A DNA stretch of 64,000 nucleotides, taken from Paenibacillus sp. S150. Its GTDB lineage: Bacteria > Bacillota > Bacilli > Paenibacillales > Paenibacillaceae. Below the pieces are notes generated by a model. That model was not told the DNA's origin. It did no database searches and saw nothing but the letters and a program-made list of their open reading frames with translations. Position numbers and translations under genes: made by a program. The stretch is taken from contig NZ_JACBYI010000014.1 of the NCBI RefSeq assembly GCF_019352175.1, positions 93,480 through 157,479 of the forward strand, written 5' to 3'. Shown piece after piece: positions 1 through 9,021 of the stretch. Position 1 is the stretch's first letter, and each line of letters opens with the position of its first letter.

Positions 1-834
1 GTGATGGCTTCCTTCCAGCACGGTCAGACCGTTGTGGATGGCGTGGGCTGCGGCAAGCCCGCTGCTCTCAAAGCCGAGGCCGGACAGCAGGATGTTGGTT
101 TCGACGATATTTTCCAGCGCAGGGGTGACAACGTTCTGGTCACAGGCCAGCTTTGCCTTGACACCGTCCTCCAGCAGGGTTTCATAGCAGACACGGGCCA
201 GCGCAAGCGCGGCTTTCGTCCCTTTGGCCCCGGTGCTCACACCCTCCCGCACACCGCAGGGCAGCCCGGCATTCACGTTCGAGAATGATCTGGATGTGGC
301 TCTGGCTTCAAAATAAGTCGATAATGCATCACCCATGCCGGAAACGAGAAATCTCGTTGGGGCCTCTGCAATGATGGTCGTATCGATCATGACCACGGAG
401 GGGCTTTGCTTGAAATAGGCATAGTCGTCAAAAGCGCCTTCCGGTGTATATAAGACCGCGGAATGGCTGGTGGGAGCGTCTGTCGCGGCGATGGTCGGAA
501 CGATGATTAAGGCGTCTCCTTCCGCCACACATTTTGCCGTGTCAATCGCTTTGCCTCCGCCGAGGCCGATGGTACAGTCACAAGCATGCTCACGGGCAAG
601 CGCCTGCAGCCTGGCGGCTTCCTGCCGGGAGCACTCGCCCTGGAAATTTCCGGTGACCAGGGTGATGCCGAACTGGCTGCTGGTAGCATCCAGCTTCGCC
701 TTGACCCGCTGCACATCATCCGGGTGGGCGATCAGCAGCGCGGAATTTCCGAATGTCTTCACAAAGTAGCCAAGGTTAAGCAGCTCGTCTTCTCCCTGGA
801 TATATTTGGCAGGGCTGATGAACACTTTTCTCAT
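1..834 (-). CDS. gldA: Glycerol dehydrogenase, 3' end cut off by the window edge
   Basis: Iron/zinc-type alcohol dehydrogenase that oxidises glycerol to dihydroxyacetone with NAD. The reverse-strand reading frame starts MRKVFISPAKYIQG at 834 and stays open for 278 codons to the edge; the family is about 365 residues, so the C-terminal quarter is missing. Recognisable blocks are the Rossmann-like GLGGGKAIDTAK, the PTIAATDAPTS segment, and the GLGFESSGLAAAHAIHNG metal-binding region. A good ribosome-binding site (AGGAGGA) lies just upstream of the ATG. It is divergent from a PocR/AraC-type regulator, the likely controller. The leader carries a tandem duplication and a TATAAT-like -10 near 990. 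Family assignment is firm; the exact polyol substrate is inferred. Confidence 0.93.
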   Translation of the reverse strand, partial: MRKVFISPAKYIQGEDELLNLGYFVKTFGNSALLIAHPDDVQRVKAKLDATSSQFGITLVTGNFQGECSRQEAARLQALAREHACDCTIGLGGGKAIDTAKCVAEGDALIIVPTIAATDAPTSHSAVLYTPEGAFDDYAYFKQSPSVVMIDTTIIAEAPTRFLVSGMGDALSTYFEARATSRSFSNVNAGLPCGVREGVSTGAKGTKAALALARVCYETLLEDGVKAKLACDQNVVTPALENIVETNILLSGLGFESSGLAAAHAIHNGLTVLEGSHH

Positions 835-850
835 GACTTGTTCCTCCTAA

Positions 851-968
851 AGTTTTGTTGGCATAGCAACCTGATTAAGCATCGTACAAAACTGTCTCCG
901 GAAGCATACGCTTAGTTTTGTTGGCATAGCAACCTGATTAAGCATCGTACAAAACTGTCTCCGGAAGC
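851..968. repeat. Tandem duplication (63-bp period) in the gldA leader
   Basis: A 55-bp block beginning AGTTTTGTTGGCATAGCAAC occurs at 851-905 and again, essentially identical, at 914-968. The flanks GAAGCATACG and GAAGCGTATG are also alike. The duplication lies between the gldA start codon and its likely -10 element, so transcripts would carry both copies in the 5' untranslated region. No known RNA family was recognised in it. Confidence 0.85.
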
Positions 969-1089
969 GTATGCACGGGTATACCTTCATTATAGACAGG
1001 TCCCGTTACAGAAGCATGGAAGGAAACTGGCGAATTTAAGCGTTTTCAGATCGTAAATTCTTGTTATTTTCGAAAAAAATATAATTATC

Positions 1090-1132
1090 TTGTTCTATTC
1101 TATACAAATTCGATATAATTCAGAATAGAACA
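1090..1132 (+). promoter_or_regulatory. Promoter of the PocR/AraC gene inside a perfect inverted repeat
   Basis: TGTTCTATTCT (1091-1101) and its exact reverse complement AGAATAGAACA (1122-1132) flank a 20-bp spacer. A candidate promoter, TTGTTC (1090-1095) with an 18-bp spacer and TATAAT (1114-1119), is overlapped by both arms. This layout suits an autoregulatory or divergent operator for the downstream regulator. The repeat is seen directly; binding is inferred. Confidence 0.6.
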
Positions 1133-1166
1133 GGCGTTACTGAGCCAGGGAGGGAGACCGGCGGCA

Positions 1167-2210
1167 ATGCTGCAATCCAAATATGATCTGAAGTCGATTA
1201 TTGATCTTGAGAAATGGCATGCGCTTCAGGATTCACTGTCCCTCGTCACACAAATGGCCATCATCACCGTTGATTACAAGGGGGTTCCGGTTACCCGCCA
1301 CAGCCACTGCCAGTCCTTCTGCCAAGCGGTGCGCCAGGATGCCGGGCTGTCCGCATACTGCCAGAAATGCGATGCGCGCGGCGGCCTGGAAGCTGTCCGT
1401 CTGAACAAGCCTTATGTATATTTATGCCACTTCAACATTCTTGATATAGCGATACCCATTACCATTGACAATCAATATGTGGGAGCTGTGATGGCCGGGC
1501 AGGTCAGACTTGCGGACAACTCCGCTTCCCGGCTGGAGCAGATTGTATCCCGTCCGGCTTCACAAGAGAGTGAAGGCGCATTTGCTGCGCTGGGAGAAGA
1601 GTACAGCCAGCTGCCCGTCATGCCGTATGCGCAGGTGGCCACCATTGCCGAGATGCTGTCCCATCTGTGCAATTATATTGTTGAGGAAGCAAGCCGGAAG
1701 AATGAAATTATGGAGCTGTACCAGCAAGCTCTGGGCGCACCCTATGTTGAGGCGCAGCCTGCTAAGGTTCAGGCGGATTGGAGCTTCCGGCACCCGGCAG
1801 AGGCACAGGAGGAGCTGTCCGTTACACCCGCCGGGTCCGGAGCCGAACCATTGGCCGCTGCAGCCGTGGAAACAATAAGGTCCTCCAATCCCATACTGCA
1901 GCCGGCCTTTGATTACATCTTCAGCCACAAGCACGAGAATTTTCCGCTGGAGGCGATGGCACAGCTCTGCCATATCAGCCCCAGCTATTTCAGCCGCCTG
2001 TTTGTGCGGGAGAGCGGAGAGAACTTCTCAGCCTGCGTCTCCCGCCTCAAAATCGGGTGGGCCAAGCAGCTTCTGGAAACGACGGAGCTGTCCATTAATC
2101 AGATCAGTGACCATCTGAGCTTTTGCGACGCGGGGTACTTTATCAAAATCTTCAGGAAGCATGAGCAGCGGACCCCGGCAGCCTATCGATCATTCATCCG
2201 TGGTGACTAG
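1167..2210 (+). CDS. PocR-domain AraC-family transcriptional regulator
   Basis: 347-residue regulator. Residues about 10-125 form a PocR-type sensory domain with its typical cysteines (CQSFCQ, CQKCDARGG, YLCH), a fold known to bind small polyols or hydrophobic ligands. Residues about 250-345 are two helix-turn-helix units of the AraC/XylS type (AMAQLCHISPSYFSRLF and QISDHLSFCDAGYFIKIF). The start is ATG at 1167 behind GGAGGGAG. It is divergent from the glycerol dehydrogenase gene, so polyol-responsive control of that gene is likely. A perfect inverted repeat spans its promoter. Its last 21 bases overlap the convergent hypothetical gene. The ligand cannot be read from sequence. Confidence 0.88.
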   Translation: MLQSKYDLKSIIDLEKWHALQDSLSLVTQMAIITVDYKGVPVTRHSHCQSFCQAVRQDAGLSAYCQKCDARGGLEAVRLNKPYVYLCHFNILDIAIPITIDNQYVGAVMAGQVRLADNSASRLEQIVSRPASQESEGAFAALGEEYSQLPVMPYAQVATIAEMLSHLCNYIVEEASRKNEIMELYQQALGAPYVEAQPAKVQADWSFRHPAEAQEELSVTPAGSGAEPLAAAAVETIRSSNPILQPAFDYIFSHKHENFPLEAMAQLCHISPSYFSRLFVRESGENFSACVSRLKIGWAKQLLETTELSINQISDHLSFCDAGYFIKIFRKHEQRTPAAYRSFIRGD

Positions 2211-2768
2211 GGGCTTGGCATGCTCAGCCTCCGCATCCGCAACATAACCCTGGATAGCTGCTGCCAGCCAGCAGGCCTGTTCAAGCATGCCTTCAGCGTT
2301 AAAGGGCACAGGTCCGACTGGAAGAATAAGCTCTTCCGGATTTATATCCGGCTGTGGAAAACTACTGCTTGAGCAGGCTCTGCGCACAGAACCTAACCCT
2401 TCCTGCAGGTGCGCTTCCTCCGCCCTGGCCCGCAGCATCCGGTCCGGGCTGTGACCGCCATCCTCGATCCACCGCAAGACGCTCTCCCCCGGCTGCTCCG
2501 GAATATCTTTTAGAATCGCTGCAAATTCCGTCATCATACGCAATACTCCATAAGCCTCCCCGCAATAACCGGAGACCAGCAACAGACGCAGGGCAAGTGC
2601 CGACTTATGAAACCGGGTTGCCAAATGCAGCAATATATGATTCTGCAGGCTCTGCGGAAAGGGCTGTTCAGTCAGAAATACGCCAAGCCGCTCCAGCGAA
2701 TCATCATATCGTTTCAGCAATGCCCGGTGATTATGGCTCATTTCGGCAACGATTTCACGGTCGTACAT
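2190..2768 (-). CDS. Hypothetical helical protein (possibly DUF5677-like)
   Basis: 192 residues, no signal peptide or membrane segment, mostly alpha-helical. The segment around residues 45-95 (HLATRFHKSALALRLLLVSG then EAYGVLRMMTEFAA) resembles proteins grouped as DUF5677, whose function is unknown; this match is tentative. Its 3' end overlaps the convergent PocR/AraC gene by 21 bp. The ribosome-binding site is weak (GAAGG). It lies alone between two regulators, so the context gives no functional clue. Confidence 0.6.
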   Translation of the reverse strand: MYDREIVAEMSHNHRALLKRYDDSLERLGVFLTEQPFPQSLQNHILLHLATRFHKSALALRLLLVSGYCGEAYGVLRMMTEFAAILKDIPEQPGESVLRWIEDGGHSPDRMLRARAEEAHLQEGLGSVRRACSSSSFPQPDINPEELILPVGPVPFNAEGMLEQACWLAAAIQGYVADAEAEHAKPLVTTDE

Positions 2769-2920
2769 CCTTCACTCGCCTCACATCATTATTAGTTCCT
2801 GTCTGCACCTTCAATGTAGGTTATGAAACGCTTTCCATGTCAACCTCATATTTGCTTTTGCCAAAAAACCGGGCTTATACTTGTCTGATATGAAATCGTG
2901 AAGTCAGGCGGGGGGATCGT

Positions 2921-3529
2921 ATGGCAAATATAAAAGATATTGCGAGAATTGCCGGAGTGTCGGTTACAACTGTGTCCCGGGTGATCAACGGGCATCCTTA
3001 TGTAAGTGCGGAGAAGCGGGAGGCTGTCCAGAGAGCGATGGAGGCGGTCAATTATGAGCGGAACATCAACGCGGTTCATCTGAGCAGAGGAAAAACAAAT
3101 CTGATCGGGGTCGTTGTCCCCTCCATCCGCCGCCCATATTTCAGAATGGAGGTCGAAGGCATCGCGGAGGAGGCCATCAAGGACAATTACAAACTGGTGC
3201 TTATCCAGACGAACTATGAAACCGTTCGTGAGCTGGATGCTCTCATGATGCTGAAGGGCAAGGAACATCATAAAATCGGCTATTGCCTGGCGAGAAAATC
3301 CAGCCCCAACAGCAAACAGGGAGCAGCGGCTTATCTGGATTTTTATAAGAATATGAACGAGGCGCACAATCCGGCCCACATCTTTCATTACTGTACAAAA
3401 ATTATGAATATCACCACTTTTGAAATTCCTATCGTTCAAATCGGCAGGAGGGCCTTCCTGCAAGTGATGGACGGCAGCCGTTCCCATGAAGAGATCCCCA
3501 TTCATTTAATCGAACGGTCAACCGTGTAG
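2921..3529 (+). CDS. LacI-family regulator with two internal in-frame deletions
   Basis: 202 residues against about 330 for the family. The N-terminal lacI helix-turn-helix (IKDIARIAGVSVTTVSRVIN, residues 4-23) and hinge are intact, as is the start of the sugar-binding domain to about residue 112. Then ALMMLK is joined directly to GKEHHKIGYC, which in full-length relatives lies some 50 residues later. A second junction, YCTK to IMNITTFEIP, skips another large part of the core. The C-terminal HEEIPIHLIERSTV is normal. The frame is open throughout. It probably still binds DNA but is unlikely to bind an effector normally; it may be a decaying gene. It sits upstream of the pectin genes. Confidence 0.75.
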   Translation: MANIKDIARIAGVSVTTVSRVINGHPYVSAEKREAVQRAMEAVNYERNINAVHLSRGKTNLIGVVVPSIRRPYFRMEVEGIAEEAIKDNYKLVLIQTNYETVRELDALMMLKGKEHHKIGYCLARKSSPNSKQGAAAYLDFYKNMNEAHNPAHIFHYCTKIMNITTFEIPIVQIGRRAFLQVMDGSRSHEEIPIHLIERSTV

Positions 3530-3627
3530 GCTCAGGTGTCTGCCGGGCTGCAAAAAAGTCCGATTGCAGGATATTCCGCCTTTTCCCATAATGATACTAG
3601 TTCATATACATGAAAGGGGAGGAACGC

Positions 3628-4893
3628 ATGGCGGACTCCGCAAGGCCTCATTTGCTTCTGAAAATGGATGTGTCCGCAGCGGGTGTGCGGAACAAGCTTC
3701 TGCTCGGTGACCTGGACGGCGACGGACGGATGGAACTGGTGCTGGTGCAGGGAAACGGGGGGATCGATGACAGGTACGTCCCCCATCAGGTTCAGTGCGT
3801 CACCGCTTACGGTCTGGATGGCTGTCAGCTGTGGCAGAAAGGAATTCCTGATCCCGATGCCGGCAGTAGCGGTTCCGATTTCCCGGCGCAAATTGCCGAT
3901 ATCGACGGAGACGGCAGAAATGAAGTGCTGTGTGTGATGGAAGGGCGGTTCCTTGTGCTCGACGGGCGGACAGGCGAAGAGAAGCAAGCTTTTGATCTGC
4001 CGGGTGAATACGCCCATGACTGCATCATTCTGGCGAATCTGTCGGGCGGCGAACAGGCGACGGATATTATCTTGAAGGACAGATACCATACGCTATGGGC
4101 GCTTGACCGGTATTTCAATCTGCTCTGGACCTATGAAGGCAACCCGGGGCATTTCCCGTGGGTCCATGATTTTGACGGGGATGGCCGGGATGAGGTGATG
4201 GCCGGCTACGATATGCTGGACCATGACGGCACGCTGCGCTGGTCCTGCCGTGATCTGGAGGATCACGCCGACTGTATCTGGGTCGGTGATGTGAGCGTGA
4301 CAGGCGGGAAGCAAATTGTGATCGGCGGCAGTGTCACCGTTATGTATGATCCGGACGGAGCGGAGCTCTGGAGATATTCCGGGTCCGTCGAATCCCAGCA
4401 CATCGCTCTCGGCAAATTCCGCAGTGATCTGCCCGGACTGCAGGTTGCCGGACTGGACCGGATCATCCGTGGCGATAAGGACAACAACTTCTCGGAATCG
4501 GGCAAGGACGCGCTTTTCCTGCTGGACCGGGACGGGCGTGAGCTGTGGAAGGAAGAACGGACCACCTCGGGATGGCTGACGATTGTGGAGACGGTGCGGC
4601 ACTGGGATGACAGCGGCCTGGATTATATCTTCGCCTACCGGAGAGGAGGAGGCATTCATCCTGCGCTCTACAATGGGCATATGGAGGAGACGGTCACGTT
4701 TCCGATTGACGGTATGGCCGCATATGCCGATCTGACGGGGGCAGGGAGCACCCATATTCTGATTTATACCGATGTGGAGGTGCATGTCTATGGCAGCCGC
4801 CCCGGAACGCTGGACGCTGCACGCCCGGGTGAAGCTCTGGCACAGCCCAAGCGGCTGTACAGCTCAACCCTGTACCCGGGAGGAGAATACTGA
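3628..4893 (+). CDS. FG-GAP/VCBS-type beta-propeller protein, PL11-like
   Basis: 421 residues built of repeated propeller blades with acidic calcium-binding loops (DLDGDGR, DIDGDGR, DFDGDGRDE) like those of family 11 rhamnogalacturonan lyases and FG-GAP proteins. No signal peptide is visible, so it may be cytoplasmic, unlike the secreted PL11 lyase 10 kb downstream. The upstream in-frame ATG at 3610 overlaps the ribosome-binding site AAAGGGGAGG, which identifies ATG 3628 as the true start. Its stop codon overlaps the start of the GH105 gene (TGATG), showing translational coupling. A role in handling pectin oligosaccharides is inferred from context; catalytic activity is not assured. Confidence 0.7.
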   Translation: MADSARPHLLLKMDVSAAGVRNKLLLGDLDGDGRMELVLVQGNGGIDDRYVPHQVQCVTAYGLDGCQLWQKGIPDPDAGSSGSDFPAQIADIDGDGRNEVLCVMEGRFLVLDGRTGEEKQAFDLPGEYAHDCIILANLSGGEQATDIILKDRYHTLWALDRYFNLLWTYEGNPGHFPWVHDFDGDGRDEVMAGYDMLDHDGTLRWSCRDLEDHADCIWVGDVSVTGGKQIVIGGSVTVMYDPDGAELWRYSGSVESQHIALGKFRSDLPGLQVAGLDRIIRGDKDNNFSESGKDALFLLDRDGRELWKEERTTSGWLTIVETVRHWDDSGLDYIFAYRRGGGIHPALYNGHMEETVTFPIDGMAAYADLTGAGSTHILIYTDVEVHVYGSRPGTLDAARPGEALAQPKRLYSSTLYPGGEY

Positions 4894-7265
4894 TGCTCCG
4901 GGATACAGAAGCAGCGCAAGGGAGCGGTACCCGGCAGCCGCAGGCCGGCTCCGGTACGGAGGAGAACGGCGCTGCGGGCCGGGCGGAAGCGGTTATCCGG
5001 CGGATTGCACATAAGTATATCGCGGACCATCCGCAGATTCCGTTTGTCCTGCGGGCTTCCTCAGGCGGCGGGTTCCTCAGAGACGGCGAATGCCGCTACA
5101 TCTTTGATCTGGACGCCAGGCTGCCCGGGCTCCGAACGGGCCAGTTTGTCTATGCCTGGGCGAAGCTCTTCAGCCGCGCCGGGGAAGAAATGACCTTCAG
5201 CATCAGCTGCCTGGGACCGGTCCGCCTCTACCTGAACGGCAAGCTGGCTTATAAATCCGGAATTGATGTTGAAGTGTTCCCAGAGCGCCAAACGTTGTTA
5301 GTCCTGCTTCTACAGCCGGAATGGAATCACTTTGTCCTGGAATTTGAGAAAACAGGGACTGGCTGCGGCGGCAGGTTCGGCACCGGAATGCTGAAGCGGA
5401 ATCCGCTGCATTTCCTTGCGCCTTCCCGGGAACGCAGCGGGCAGGAGGGCTGGATCTATACGCTGCCGCTCGATGAACCGCTTGAGAAGCTTCCGGGTGA
5501 GCATAGCGCTGAGGCTGCAAGCCCGCTGGACTGGCTGCCCGGACAGGAATGGCTGGACCTTCAGGGCGGCCTTCCCGGCAAGACCGCGGATGAAATCTGC
5601 GGGAACATATCAGATGAAGCCGCTGACGATGTTTCCGGTGGTAAGCCCAGCGACACTCCGGCACAAAAGTCCATGTCCGCCCATTCCGTTCATCTAGGGG
5701 ATATATATGGAGCGGCAGCACCCGGGGCCATCGCTTACTCCTGGACGCGGCTGCACAGCAGAAATCAAGACTCTGCTGACCCGGTCACCGTCAGCGGCAC
5801 TTACTCAGGCGAGCTGCGGATAACCCTTGAGGGCAAGCTGTTATTTCAATCGGCTGCCTGCAGCGGCACGTTCCGGTTCAGCCTGCCGCGGGGAACGGGG
5901 GAAGGGGAGCTGCTGGTCCGCTCGGTCTGCCCGCCGGATTCGTGGCAGTTCAGCCTGGAGCTTCCGGCAGACCGGACCCGTCTGTCGCTGCCGGCAGAGG
6001 TGCAGGGGGCGGACCGGCAGGAATGGCTCCATCTCGGCCCCTTTGCTCCGCAGGAGGATGTGGACGCGGATACATTATGCCGGATGGATCAACTGTATAC
6101 AGCGCAGGGGCAGGGAGCGTACTGGCAGCTTGGCCGCGGAACGGTTATCAGGCCTTATGTGGAGACGGAGAATTACGGGCGCTGGAACTATCCGCTGGGT
6201 GTAACCCTTCTCGGCCTGCTGCGAACGGGCCGGCTGCTGGAGGAAGAGGCTTTCAGCGGCTATGCCCGGCAGCACATTGCCCAATGTGCGGCGTATGACC
6301 GGTATGCGCTATGGGACCAGGAGCGCTACGGTGCCAGCGGAGTGAATCATCAGCTGGCGCGGATAGACAGCCTGGATGATTGCGGAGCTTTTGCGGCGAC
6401 GCTGCTGGCGGCAATGGAGCTTGGAGAAATCAGAGGCGGGGCGGAAGCGGCAGACCGGATCGCCGGTTATATCATGAACGAACAGGAGCGGCTGCCGGAA
6501 GGGACCTTTTACCGTGGTGTGAAGAGTATGGGCATCAAGCACCGCACATTGTGGTGCGATGATCTCTATATGTGCGTGCCTTTTCTCACCGGGTATTTCA
6601 AGCGGACGGGCGAGCACCGGTATCTGGATGAGGCGTGCGCCCAGCTGCTTGCCTACAAACGCTTTTTGTATCTGCCGGAGAAGCGCTTCATGTCGCATGT
6701 GTATGATTTTAAATTCAACAAGCCGACGGAAATTCCGTGGGGAAGAGGCAACGGCTGGGCCTATTTTGCACTGGCCCGGCTCCTAGAGGAGCTGCCGGAT
6801 ATCCATCCGGACAGGCAGAGCCTGCTCCTGTGGTTCAGAGAATTCAGCGAAGGCATAGCGGGTTTGCAGGGAGCGGGGGGACTGTGGCATCAATTGCTTG
6901 ACGATCCGTCTTCCTATGAAGAAACCTCCTGCACCTCCATGTTCGTTTATGGGCTGTCCAAAGGAATGAGGCTAGGCTGGCTGGCCGATCCGCAGGGGAT
7001 GTATGCCGATGCTGTCCGCAAGGGCTGGACTGGCCTCAGTACGCTTTCTACAGACCAGCAGGGCAATGTGCATGGGGTGTGCCGGGGTTCGGGGTACTCT
7101 TTTTCCCGCCGTTATTACAAGCATGATCTGCCCTGGAAGCTGAATGATACCCACGGAATCGGCATTATCCTGCTCGCCGGTGTTGAATTTGCGGCCTGGA
7201 GCCGGAATTGTGCCCCGCAAAAAAGTGCAATTGCAGAAAATAATGGGATTCGGTATAGTGAATGA
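4893..7265 (+). CDS. GH105 unsaturated rhamnogalacturonyl hydrolase with long N-terminal extension
   Basis: 790 residues. The C-terminal half (about 430-770) is the alpha/alpha-barrel of the GH88/GH105 (YteR/YesR) group: IDSLDDCGAF near 490, WCDDLYMCVPFLTGYF near 555, and WGRGNGWAYFALARLLEELP near 616. Such enzymes remove the unsaturated uronic acid left by lyases. The first about 420 residues are extra compared with the roughly 370-residue stand-alone enzymes and contain two beta-rich stretches with no domain I can name. No signal peptide, so oligosaccharides are probably processed inside the cell. The start ATG overlaps the previous stop and follows GGAGGAG. Confidence 0.85.
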   Translation: MLRDTEAAQGSGTRQPQAGSGTEENGAAGRAEAVIRRIAHKYIADHPQIPFVLRASSGGGFLRDGECRYIFDLDARLPGLRTGQFVYAWAKLFSRAGEEMTFSISCLGPVRLYLNGKLAYKSGIDVEVFPERQTLLVLLLQPEWNHFVLEFEKTGTGCGGRFGTGMLKRNPLHFLAPSRERSGQEGWIYTLPLDEPLEKLPGEHSAEAASPLDWLPGQEWLDLQGGLPGKTADEICGNISDEAADDVSGGKPSDTPAQKSMSAHSVHLGDIYGAAAPGAIAYSWTRLHSRNQDSADPVTVSGTYSGELRITLEGKLLFQSAACSGTFRFSLPRGTGEGELLVRSVCPPDSWQFSLELPADRTRLSLPAEVQGADRQEWLHLGPFAPQEDVDADTLCRMDQLYTAQGQGAYWQLGRGTVIRPYVETENYGRWNYPLGVTLLGLLRTGRLLEEEAFSGYARQHIAQCAAYDRYALWDQERYGASGVNHQLARIDSLDDCGAFAATLLAAMELGEIRGGAEAADRIAGYIMNEQERLPEGTFYRGVKSMGIKHRTLWCDDLYMCVPFLTGYFKRTGEHRYLDEACAQLLAYKRFLYLPEKRFMSHVYDFKFNKPTEIPWGRGNGWAYFALARLLEELPDIHPDRQSLLLWFREFSEGIAGLQGAGGLWHQLLDDPSSYEETSCTSMFVYGLSKGMRLGWLADPQGMYADAVRKGWTGLSTLSTDQQGNVHGVCRGSGYSFSRRYYKHDLPWKLNDTHGIGIILLAGVEFAAWSRNCAPQKSAIAENNGIRYSE

Positions 7266-7404
7266 AAGTTTTGATATAGAGTTTGAACTTCCGGCCAACC
7301 TGTTAGAGCGGGAGCAGGGGCAGAGAAGCGCAACGGGAAGTTCATTATTTTTTTTAACCAAATACCAATTAAACCTATAGGAAAAAAGGAGTGGAAATTT
7401 TATT

Positions 7405-8997
7405 ATGTATACAAAGCGTAAAAGGTCTTTGAACCGGTTGGCCCTGCTGCTGTCTCTTGCAATGCTTGCTGCGCTGTGGCTTACGGCATGCGGAGACAAG
7501 GGGGCAAATACAGCCGCTGATTCTCCGGCGGACGCTGCGGCTCCTGCCGCTGAAGCGCCGCTGGAGGTCAGCATTATGACGATTACGCCCAGCGCCATTC
7601 CGGCTGCGGATGACAATCCGATTAAACGGGCCATTGAAAAGGCTACGAATTCCGTGATGGATATCCGCTGGATCTCCAACAATATTTACAGCGACAAGCT
7701 GAATCTGACCCTGGCCTCGGGCGATATTCCCGATCTGATCATGATCAATGATCCCTTCGGCAGCACGTTCTCCAAGATGGTGTCACAGGGAGCCTTCTGG
7801 GACATCACTCCTTTTATCCAGGACTATCCCAATCTGGTAAAAGGAATCCCGGAGGTGGCGTGGACCAATACCAAGGCGGCTGACGGCAAAAACTACGGAA
7901 TTCCGCGGCCCAGACCAGTGACGGGAGAATCATTCTTCATCATCCGCAAGGATTGGCTGGATAAGCTGGGCCTTGCGGTGCCGGAGACGACGGAGCAGCT
8001 GTTCGAGGTAATGCAGGCCTTCGTGGAGAAGGACCCGGATGGAAATGGCGTGAAGGATACAACGGCACTGGCTGCCTACATCAGTCCCGACGATCTGGGC
8101 TGGGGAGGCAATATTGGCCCTGTACTGGGAGCGATTGAGAACTCTTTTACCGGTGTGAACGGGAACTGGAAATGGGATGAGAGCCAGGGAAGCATGGTCA
8201 ACACCGCGCTGCTGCCTGAGGTGAGGGATGCTCTGGAGTATCTGACAGCGGCCTATAAGGGCGGCATGATGCCGGAGGATCTGCTGTCGCTCAAGCTGAC
8301 GCAGGCGCGGGAGCTGTTCAAACGCAATCAGGCCGGAATTATCGTGGACAAGACAGGCACAATGCGAAAAATCTATGCCGATGATCTGAAAAAAGTGGAC
8401 CCGGAGTTCAAGTATACCGACTTCTATCCGCTGACCAATCTGAATGGCTATAATCCGCTGGGTGCGGGCTACAACGGCGTTCTGGCAATCCCCAAAACGG
8501 TGCCGGAAGAGAAGATGAAACGGATTCTCAAGCTGGTGGATACCTGGATGAACCATGATGTGTATGAGCTTCATCTGTACGGGCTGGAGGGTGTGCATCA
8601 TACGGTTGTGGATGGGCAAAAGGTGCCGATTTCTGAGAAGCTGGTGGCCGACAACGCCTCTGATTTCAATCAAATTGTAAATGTCATCGACTATCCGTCG
8701 CCGCCAAGCGGGGAGACGGAGGAAGAAACTAAGGCGCAGGAGCTGTTCGCTAAGGTGGAGCAGGACCGGACGGCGACAAGTGTGCCGGATATTTCCGCAG
8801 GGCTCCAATCGGAGACCGGGCAGAAAATCCTGCCGGAGCTGAACAAGAAAATCCAGGATTTGAAGGCCAAAATCATTCTGGGGCGCGAGCCGATTGAAGC
8901 CTGGGATGCCTTCGTGGACACGTTGCAGAAGGATCAGGATCTGACTGCGGCCACGCAGGAGCTGACCGAAGCCTACAAGAAAAGAACCGGCAAATAA
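7405..8997 (+). CDS. ABC transporter substrate-binding lipoprotein (LplA/YtcQ type)
   Basis: 530 residues. An N-terminal signal with lipobox LTAC places the lipidated cysteine at residue 29, so the protein is anchored outside the membrane. The body is a family-1 extracellular solute-binding protein of the large Paenibacillus LplA/YtcQ type (WDITPFIQDYPNLVKGIPE, KNYGIPRPRP). Ribosome-binding site AAAAGGAG precedes the ATG. Two permease genes follow at once, but no ATPase gene is present, as is usual where a shared MsmX-type ATPase serves several importers. Context points to rhamnogalacturonan oligosaccharides as substrate. Confidence 0.92.
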   Translation: MYTKRKRSLNRLALLLSLAMLAALWLTACGDKGANTAADSPADAAAPAAEAPLEVSIMTITPSAIPAADDNPIKRAIEKATNSVMDIRWISNNIYSDKLNLTLASGDIPDLIMINDPFGSTFSKMVSQGAFWDITPFIQDYPNLVKGIPEVAWTNTKAADGKNYGIPRPRPVTGESFFIIRKDWLDKLGLAVPETTEQLFEVMQAFVEKDPDGNGVKDTTALAAYISPDDLGWGGNIGPVLGAIENSFTGVNGNWKWDESQGSMVNTALLPEVRDALEYLTAAYKGGMMPEDLLSLKLTQARELFKRNQAGIIVDKTGTMRKIYADDLKKVDPEFKYTDFYPLTNLNGYNPLGAGYNGVLAIPKTVPEEKMKRILKLVDTWMNHDVYELHLYGLEGVHHTVVDGQKVPISEKLVADNASDFNQIVNVIDYPSPPSGETEEETKAQELFAKVEQDRTATSVPDISAGLQSETGQKILPELNKKIQDLKAKIILGREPIEAWDAFVDTLQKDQDLTAATQELTEAYKKRTGK

Positions 8998-9021
8998 CGC
9001 TGGCTGGAAAGGGTTCTTGAG

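Noticed and set aside
3532..4118. Reverse-strand frames opposite the propeller gene
   Set aside because: The forward frame carries repeated calcium-binding loops and a clear start; the reverse frames are shadows.
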